64,000 nt of DNA, taken from positions 620,001-684,000 of the forward strand of contig CAVRHO010000001.1 of assembly GCA_963721065.1 (NCBI GenBank), in the 5' to 3' direction. A program made the translations under genes and the position numbers. Of the stretch, positions 58,761 to 64,000 are shown piece after piece (the first letter of the stretch is position 1; the number at the start of each line of letters is the position of its first letter). This DNA is from CAWBLP01 sp963721065 (GTDB lineage: Bacteria > Pseudomonadota > Alphaproteobacteria > Acetobacterales > Acetobacteraceae). The notes beneath the pieces were generated by a model that was not told the origin of the DNA, searched no databases, and saw only the letters and a list, made by a program, of their open reading frames with translations.

Positions 58761-60527
58761 TCAGTTCGCGCTCAAGGTGTCGAACACATCCCCCGCTGGC
58801 GGCAGGCCCAGAATGTGCTGGCGGTGCCACAGCGCGTAGAACAGCAGCTTCCACGCGGCATTGCCATGCCGCCAGCGCCGGATCCCGCGAAACAGCGAGA
58901 CCACCCGGTCGGGATGGGCGATTTCCGCAACGCCCGGCTGAGCTGCGACCAGCGGGCCCAGGCGGGCGCCCTGTTCCTTGATCCACTGTCCGACGGGCAC
59001 GGTGAAGCCCTGCTTCGGTGCGAAGGGGCGCGCCATCGGCAGGTTCTTTTCCAGCCACTTGCGCAGGATCCATTTTCCCATGCCCTGGCGCAGTTTCAGC
59101 GAATCCGGCAGGCGGAACGCCGCGGCCGCGACGCCCGGGTCCAGGAACGGCGTGCGTCCCTCCACCGCATGGGCCATCAGGCAGCGGTCCAGCTTCAGCA
59201 GCAGGTCGTGCGGCAGCCAGTCCACCATGTCGGTGACCTGGGCCGCGGCCAGGCGGGACCGGCCGTCCTGTGCCGCAAGCACCTCGGCCGCCACGATGCC
59301 GTCGCGCCAACTGGTGGGGCGGGTGCGCAGCACGTTGCTCACCAGGTCGAAGCTGCCGCGCGCGTACATCGCGCGTCCGCCGAACCACCACGGACGCGTC
59401 GCGCTGGCATAGCGCGAATACCCGGCGAAGATTTCGTCGCCACCCTCGCCACTGAGCACCACCTTCACGTCCTGCCGCGCGCGGCGGGCCAGGAACCAGG
59501 TGGGAATGATCGCGTAGTCGGCGGTGGGATCGTCCATGCAGGCGACGATTTCCGGCAGGTGCCGCCAGACCATCGCCTCGGTGACCTCGATCGGCTCGTG
59601 GTGCGCGCCCACCGCCTTGGCCACCGCTGCGGCGTGGTCGCGTTCGTCGGCCGCCTCCGGCACGTCGAACCCGGCGGTGAAGGCCAGCACCGGCTCGCTG
59701 TTCAGCCGGGACATCAGGGCGATGATGGTGGCGCTGTCGATGCCGCCGGAGAGAAACATGCCGTAGGGCACGTCGCTGCGCTGGTGCAGATCGACGCTTT
59801 CCTCCAGCGCCCGGTCCAGCCGTTTCAGCGCTTCATCCTCGTCGATATTCTCCGGCCCGCCCTCCGGCAGGTGGGAAATGCGGCGGCGGTCCACCACGCG
59901 GCCATCGACACATGTGACGGTCTCGCCCGGCAGCACGCGCTGGATGCCCTCGAAGATCGTATCGGCGCCGGTGGTGAACTGCAGTTGCAGCAGTTCCTCG
60001 CACACCGACGGCCGTACCGTGCGCGGCACCAGGCCGGCTTCCAGCAGTGCCCGCGGCTCCGAGGCGAAGGCCAGGCCGTGCTCCACCTGCGCCAGGTACA
60101 GCGGCTTGATGCCGAACGGGTCGCGCGACAGCGTCACCGTGCGCTGCACGCGTTCGTGGATGGCGATGCCGTACATGCCGCGCAACCGCTGCGCGTAGTC
60201 GGCGCCGTCGCGCAGCCACAGGTGCAGCGGCGGCTCGCAGTCGCTGTTGGTGGCAAACCGCACGTCCGGCATGGCATCGCGCAGCTCGCGGTAGTTGTAG
60301 ATCTCGCCGTTGCCGATCAGCGTGGCCGGGCCGGCGAACAGCGGCTGGTCACCGGACACCAGGTCGATGATCGCCAGCCGGTTGTGGACCAGCGCGACGC
60401 GCCCGACCACGGCGTGGCCGGTGCCGTCGGGGCCGCGGTGGTGCAGGGAGTCGATCAGGCGCGACAGCGTGCCGGGATCCGGCGGCGGCGCGTCGGGCGA
60501 GAGAATCAGGCCGGCAATGCCGCACAT
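58761..60527 (-). CDS. asnB: Asparagine synthetase (glutamine-hydrolysing)
   Basis: 588 residues. MCGIAGLIL starts with the catalytic Cys2 of the class II glutaminase; NGEIYNYRELR binds glutamine; FLSGGIDSATIIAL is the PP-loop; GEGGDEIFAGYSRY follows. It forms asparagine from aspartate, glutamine and ATP. This branch (with HRGPDGTGH) often occurs in exopolysaccharide or peptide gene clusters, and there its role can be amide transfer to another acceptor. A small ORF lies 3 bp upstream on the same strand. Confidence 0.93.
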   Translation of the reverse strand: MCGIAGLILSPDAPPPDPGTLSRLIDSLHHRGPDGTGHAVVGRVALVHNRLAIIDLVSGDQPLFAGPATLIGNGEIYNYRELRDAMPDVRFATNSDCEPPLHLWLRDGADYAQRLRGMYGIAIHERVQRTVTLSRDPFGIKPLYLAQVEHGLAFASEPRALLEAGLVPRTVRPSVCEELLQLQFTTGADTIFEGIQRVLPGETVTCVDGRVVDRRRISHLPEGGPENIDEDEALKRLDRALEESVDLHQRSDVPYGMFLSGGIDSATIIALMSRLNSEPVLAFTAGFDVPEAADERDHAAAVAKAVGAHHEPIEVTEAMVWRHLPEIVACMDDPTADYAIIPTWFLARRARQDVKVVLSGEGGDEIFAGYSRYASATRPWWFGGRAMYARGSFDLVSNVLRTRPTSWRDGIVAAEVLAAQDGRSRLAAAQVTDMVDWLPHDLLLKLDRCLMAHAVEGRTPFLDPGVAAAAFRLPDSLKLRQGMGKWILRKWLEKNLPMARPFAPKQGFTVPVGQWIKEQGARLGPLVAAQPGVAEIAHPDRVVSLFRGIRRWRHGNAAWKLLFYALWHRQHILGLPPAGDVFDTLSAN

Positions 60528-60530
60528 GCG

Positions 60531-60854
60531 TCAATCAATCTCCTGCAGCGGCAGCTCTTCCGGAGCCGCGGACTGGATGCGCGCGTTCAGGTGGTGGCGC
60601 ACGTGGTGGGATACGGCGTCCGCCAGCGTCTGCCGCATTGCAGCGGTGGATACCAGACGGTGCAGGGCGTCGGCCAGTGAAACGGGACCGGCGGGCGGGG
60701 CCACTGGGGGATCAGCGGCCGAGCGGCGGCCATGCGGGCCTGCGTCGCGCCCGACTGCCGCCGGCCGGTACGGCGGACTCCGTCGTCCGTTCGCGGCCGC
60801 GGACCGGTGCGGCGTCTTGCCGGCCCCGGCGCCCGGGCCCAAGTCTTGTGGCAA
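60531..60854 (-). CDS. Hypothetical protein upstream of asnB
   Basis: Up to 107 residues. The C-terminal half (SLADALHRLVSTAAMRQT, then HHVRHHLNARIQSAA) looks like a real helical segment, while the first half is basic and low-complexity. Its stop is 3 bp from the asnB start, so it may be translationally coupled. No family is recognised, and the start is uncertain. Confidence 0.4.
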   Translation of the reverse strand: MPQDLGPGAGAGKTPHRSAAANGRRSPPYRPAAVGRDAGPHGRRSAADPPVAPPAGPVSLADALHRLVSTAAMRQTLADAVSHHVRHHLNARIQSAAPEELPLQEID

Positions 60855-60921
60855 TCGTCAACGGGCGAACGCCCATCGCCGCACCCGGCGCATCCGGGGC
60901 GGGAATCGGAACGGAGGAGTC

Positions 60922-61737
60922 ATGACACGGCTGGCCGCACTGCCGAACCGCGGCGTGATCGCGGTGGCCGGCGAGGACCGGGTAATTTTCCTGCAGGGCC
61001 TGGTCTCCAACGACGTGGAGCAGGTCGCGCCGGGCCAGGCGGTCTGGGCCGGCCTGCTGACCCCGCAGGGCAAGTGGCTGGCGGATTTCTTCATCCTGGC
61101 CGATGGCGACCGGCTGTTGCTGGACGTGGAGCGCGGCCAGATGGCGATGCTGTCGCAGCGGCTCAGACGGTTCCGGCTGCGTTCCAAGGTCACCGTCGAG
61201 GCCGATGAAAGCCTGCACGTGTATGCCGCCTGGGACGGTAAGCCGGACACGCCGGCGATTGCCGCCCGCGATCCGCGCCTGCCGGACGCCGGCTGGCGGC
61301 TGGTGTCAGCCGAACCGCTGGCGGTGAACGCGGATTTCGCCGACTGGGACCGTCATCGCCTGGCGCTTGGCCTGCCGGATGGCACACGCGACCTGGAGTC
61401 GGAGAAAACCGTCCTGCTGGAAGCCGGGTTCGACGAGCTGAACGGCGTCTCCTGGGACAAGGGCTGCTACATGGGCCAGGAACTCACGGCCCGCACGCGC
61501 TACCGTGGCCTGCTGAAGCGCCGGCTGGTGCCGGTCGCCGTAGATGGGCCGCTGCCGTCCCACGGCACGCCGGTGCTGCGCGACGGGACGGAGGTCGGCA
61601 CATTCCGCTCCGGCCGGGATGGACGGGGGCTGGCGATCCTGCGCCTGGACGCGCTGGAGTCCGAACTGGGGTGCGACCAGGCGAAGCTGGCAGCACAGGT
61701 CCCGGCCTGGATGCGACTGCCGGAGCCGGCGGCCTGA
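60922..61737 (+). CDS. Folate-binding YgfZ/GcvT-like protein
   Basis: 271 residues. LPNRGVIAVAGEDRVIFLQGLVSNDVEQV begins the aminomethyltransferase-like fold, and the signature KGCYMGQE (K-G-C-Y-x-G-Q-E) near residue 185 gives the conserved cysteine. YgfZ proteins bind tetrahydrofolate and support assembly of Fe-S enzymes such as MiaB. An IscA-type gene lies nearby. The ATG at 60922 has RBS ggaggag. Confidence 0.93.
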   Translation: MTRLAALPNRGVIAVAGEDRVIFLQGLVSNDVEQVAPGQAVWAGLLTPQGKWLADFFILADGDRLLLDVERGQMAMLSQRLRRFRLRSKVTVEADESLHVYAAWDGKPDTPAIAARDPRLPDAGWRLVSAEPLAVNADFADWDRHRLALGLPDGTRDLESEKTVLLEAGFDELNGVSWDKGCYMGQELTARTRYRGLLKRRLVPVAVDGPLPSHGTPVLRDGTEVGTFRSGRDGRGLAILRLDALESELGCDQAKLAAQVPAWMRLPEPAA

Positions 61738-61966
61738 CAATACCGCGTCGTGGCCGGCGGCGCTTGTCCAGGGCAACGATCCCCTGCGGCTCATCGCCAT
61801 CTGCTCGGCCCGAAGCCGCTCCGGCACTTTCCCGCAGCGCTCGGCCACCTGCCTGACCGGGGTTTCCGCCGGCGCGCTGTCGTCGCGCCGATGCGTGGAC
61901 TCGATCCCTGCGATGGCAGCCGGCGGCCACCGGACCATCTCGGCCCGCCGTGGACGCGCTACGCCG

Positions 61967-62296
61967 TCAATCGACGGAAAAGCTGGTGCCGCAGCCGCAG
62001 GCCGACTTGGCGTTCGGGTTCCGCACGGCGAAGTAGCTGCCCATCAGCTCGTCGGCGAAATCCAGTTCGCCGCCGGCCAGCAGCTCCAGGCTGACCGGGT
62101 CCACGACCACCTTCGCCCCGGCCCGCTCGATCACCAGGTCATCGGGCTGGGTGCTGTCATCCAGCTCAAAGGTGTACTGAAAGCCCGAACATCCACCGGC
62201 CAGCACCGCAACGCGTAACGCGGCGGCACGACCCTCGGTGGCGACGATCTCGGCGATGCGGGAGGCGGCCCGCTCAGTGACGGCGAACTGTTCCAT
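61967..62296 (-). CDS. Iron-sulfur cluster insertion/assembly protein, IscA/ErpA-type
   Basis: 109 residues. FAVTERAASRIAEIV, AVLAGGCSGFQYTFEL (first Cys) and KSACGCGTSFSV (C-G-C-G) are the three A-type carrier cysteines. It passes [4Fe-4S] or [2Fe-2S] clusters to target proteins. I start at 62296 (MEQFAVT); a longer frame to 62434 is non-conserved. It is convergent with ygfZ. Confidence 0.92.
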   Translation of the reverse strand: MEQFAVTERAASRIAEIVATEGRAAALRVAVLAGGCSGFQYTFELDDSTQPDDLVIERAGAKVVVDPVSLELLAGGELDFADELMGSYFAVRNPNAKSACGCGTSFSVD

Positions 62297-62473
62297 ACCG
62301 CAGAAAATAGGCGGGACCGGGGTGGAATTGAAGCCTCCGTGCGCCGGTGTCGTGCGATGCGCCGCGCGGACGGGCCGTGGCTCATGGTCGGTCCGCCAGG
62401 CGGACATCTCGGGAAGCTGATCGAACCGGCGCAACCGCGCAAGTCGTCGGCTTCGTGATGGGCATGATCACGG

Positions 62474-63262
62474 TCATGCCCGCGTTGAACCAACCAGCAT
62501 GGTCAGTTTCAGCTCCGGATGGCCGACGATGGCGAAGGTGGTCTGCTGGTAGCGCACAAAACCATCGACCGGGTGGTTGAAGGTGCGTTCGCCCCCTTCG
62601 CGGTCCAGCACCGCGTGCTGGTCCCAGAACGCGGCGAAGGCCTGGCTCTCGCGCGTCAGGTCCGCCACCAGGCCGTCGAGCGCGGGATCGCGCAGATGCG
62701 TGCCGCAGGCGGCGCGGAATTCCGCGACCACCCGGCGGGCGCGCTCCGGCCAGTCGCAGATCAACGATCGCGCTTCCGGCTGCAGGAAGATGAAGCGCAG
62801 CAGGTTGCGCTGCCCGGGCCGATCCAGCCACCCGGCAAACAGTCGCTCGGCCGGCCGGTTCCAGCCACACGCCGTCCAGGTGCGGTCCAGCAGATAGGCC
62901 GGGGCGGTCATCGCCGCCAGGCATCCCAGCACGGCAGGCGGCACGCTCTCGGCGGCAATTTCGCCGTCCTCGGGGTCGCGCCGGCCGGCCAGTTCGAACA
63001 GATAGGCCCGTTCCGCCCGGCTCAGCCGCAGCGCCCGGGCAAGCCGGGCCAGGGCGGCCGGAGACATGGAGACGTCGCGGCCCTGCTCGATCCAGGTGTA
63101 CCAGGTGGGGCTGAGGCCGCAGAGTTGGGCCACTTCCTCCCGCCGCAATCCCGGCGTACGCCGCCGGCCACCTGGCGGGACGCCCAACGCGGCCGGCGCC
63201 AGCCGGTTCCGCTGCGCCCGGATGAAGGCACCCAGTGCCCGTCGTTGCTCGATCGAAGCCAT
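62474..63262 (-). CDS. XRE-family regulator with MmyB-like ligand domain
   Basis: 262 residues. The N-terminal helix-turn-helix contains RREEVAQLCGLSPTWYTWIEQG. The C-terminal two thirds follow the MmyB/PAS-like layout (FWDQHAVLDREGGERTFNHPVDGFVRYQQTTFAIVGHPELKLTML). Regulators of this type are often autoregulated and control a neighbouring divergent oxidoreductase or transporter. A palindrome (63273-63287) lies 10 bp upstream of the start. Confidence 0.9.
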   Translation of the reverse strand: MASIEQRRALGAFIRAQRNRLAPAALGVPPGGRRRTPGLRREEVAQLCGLSPTWYTWIEQGRDVSMSPAALARLARALRLSRAERAYLFELAGRRDPEDGEIAAESVPPAVLGCLAAMTAPAYLLDRTWTACGWNRPAERLFAGWLDRPGQRNLLRFIFLQPEARSLICDWPERARRVVAEFRAACGTHLRDPALDGLVADLTRESQAFAAFWDQHAVLDREGGERTFNHPVDGFVRYQQTTFAIVGHPELKLTMLVGSTRA

Positions 63263-63272
63263 GCCGGTTGCC

Positions 63273-63287
63273 GGTATGATTTATACC
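63273..63287. promoter_or_regulatory. Operator candidate between the regulator and the transporter
   Basis: GGTAT-GATTT-ATACC, a perfect 5-bp inverted repeat in the divergent region. It is placed well for a regulator that controls both genes. Confidence 0.5.
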
Positions 63288-63359
63288 AGGATAACCGGAC
63301 CTCTTAAACCGGGGTAGCAGGGGCGCTACAGGGCGTCCGCTCGATTGGAAACCGGCACA

Positions 63360-64000
63360 ATGCATATTGCGACCCTGGTTCTTCCGGTGTTTGCCGTCAT
63401 CCTCGCCGGCTGGCTGGCCGGTGCGTTGGGCTATCTGCCGCGTGCCCTCGCGGAGGCGGTCATCAAGTTCGCCTACACGGTCGCCATGCCGGCGCTGATT
63501 TTCCAGACGATTGCCGAACAATCGATCGGTGCGCTGCTCAACTGGCGGTTCCTCGCCGCGTTCGGCGGCGGTACCAGCCTGTGCTTCGTGGCGGTGTTCC
63601 TGGCGGCGCGGTTTCGGCGGGGCGGCGGACTGGGCGACAGCGCGGTGTTCGCCGCCTCCGCGGCCATGACCAACACCGGCTTCGTCGCCCTGCCGATCCT
63701 GCAGGCCCTGTATGGGGCACGCGGCGTGCTGATGGCGGCGGTGGCCACGCTGTTCATCGCCGTGGTGCTGTTTCCGGCACTGATCGGCCTGTTGGAACTC
63801 GAGGGAGAACGCCGGACAGGGCATGTCGGCGTGATCGGGCTCGCGCGCCAGGTGCTGATCAACCCGGTGATGCTGTCCACGCTGGTCGGCCTGGGTTGGT
63901 CGCTCGCGGGTCTGCCGCTGCCGCCGCCGCTTGCCGCCGTTACCGGGCTTCTTGGCGGCGCCCTGACCCCCTGCGCACTGTTCGCGGTGGGGCTGGGCCT
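63360..64000 (+). CDS. AEC family transporter (cut by window end)
   Basis: The first 213 residues. Membrane helices include LVLPVFAVILAGWLAGALGY, VIKFAYTVAMPALIFQTIA, FAASAAMTNTGFVALPILQA and LMAAVATLFIAVVLFPALIG. The TNTGFVALPIL motif is typical of the auxin-efflux-carrier superfamily, which exports organic acids or malonate-like anions. It continues beyond the window. The regulator is divergent. Confidence 0.85.
   Translation, partial: MHIATLVLPVFAVILAGWLAGALGYLPRALAEAVIKFAYTVAMPALIFQTIAEQSIGALLNWRFLAAFGGGTSLCFVAVFLAARFRRGGGLGDSAVFAASAAMTNTGFVALPILQALYGARGVLMAAVATLFIAVVLFPALIGLLELEGERRTGHVGVIGLARQVLINPVMLSTLVGLGWSLAGLPLPPPLAAVTGLLGGALTPCALFAVGLG

Overview
The window looks like a high-GC alphaproteobacterial chromosome, most plausibly Rhodospirillales/Acetobacteraceae-like. 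The reasons are the strongly GC-rich third positions, an Usg-family gene next to groESL, HrcA/CIRCE control of groESL, paired 67-aa cold-shock proteins, and many small soluble catabolic enzymes. I assign this from gene style, not from a marker phylogeny. Housekeeping anchors are dnaN, groS/groL, rpmB, a tRNA-Thr(CGU), an IscA/ErpA-type protein, a YgfZ-type protein and asnB.

Layout. 0-8 kb: the end of an enoyl-CoA hydratase gene, then a sulfatase locus (formylglycine-generating enzyme, two exported sulfatases, an outer-membrane barrel). 8-12 kb: a three-module FAD/Fe-S oxidoreductase and a decarboxylase-type amidohydrolase. 12-20 kb: small lipoprotein, HD hydrolase, dnaN, a nucleotide-sugar aminotransferase plus dehydratase pair, and a Tat-exported sugar-type binding protein. 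20-31 kb: UPF0149, SDR, an isolated attC-like structured element, threonine dehydratase, two csp genes, groESL, usg, an MlaF-like ATPase and a lytic transglycosylase. 31-36 kb: methyltransferase, a luciferase-like monooxygenase, two hydrolases and OsmC. 36-46 kb: rpmB, tRNA-Thr, DUF4337, two MmgE/PrpD genes flanking an SDR, an SMP-30 protein, a D-2-hydroxyacid dehydrogenase and an M20-type amidohydrolase. 46-53 kb: a selenium locus (ArsR-rhodanese regulator, rhodanese, SelD fusion, TIGR04348-type glycosyltransferase, EgtB-like synthase), followed by an exported protein with 13 consecutive histidines. 53-58 kb: GFA protein and a phosphonate-type ABC transporter with a fused double permease. 58-64 kb: membrane proteins, asnB, ygfZ, an IscA-type gene, an MmyB-type regulator and an AEC transporter cut by the window end.

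The most interesting system is at 46.0-52.3 kb. It matches the selenoneine (sen) pathway: SenC makes selenophosphate, SenB makes a selenosugar, and SenA couples that sugar to hercynine. Here SenC carries an N-terminal FAD/NAD oxidoreductase domain, and the cluster sits beside a rhodanese and a sulfide/persulfide-sensor-like ArsR-rhodanese regulator with a palindromic operator candidate.

Two features run through the whole window. First, at least nine otherwise well-conserved genes are interrupted by a single one-base frameshift. This looks more like residual sequencing or assembly error than mass pseudogenisation, so I describe the restored proteins. Second, gaps between genes carry minisatellites (45, 25, 24, 23 and about 20 bp units), long inverted repeats and a dispersed repeat family.
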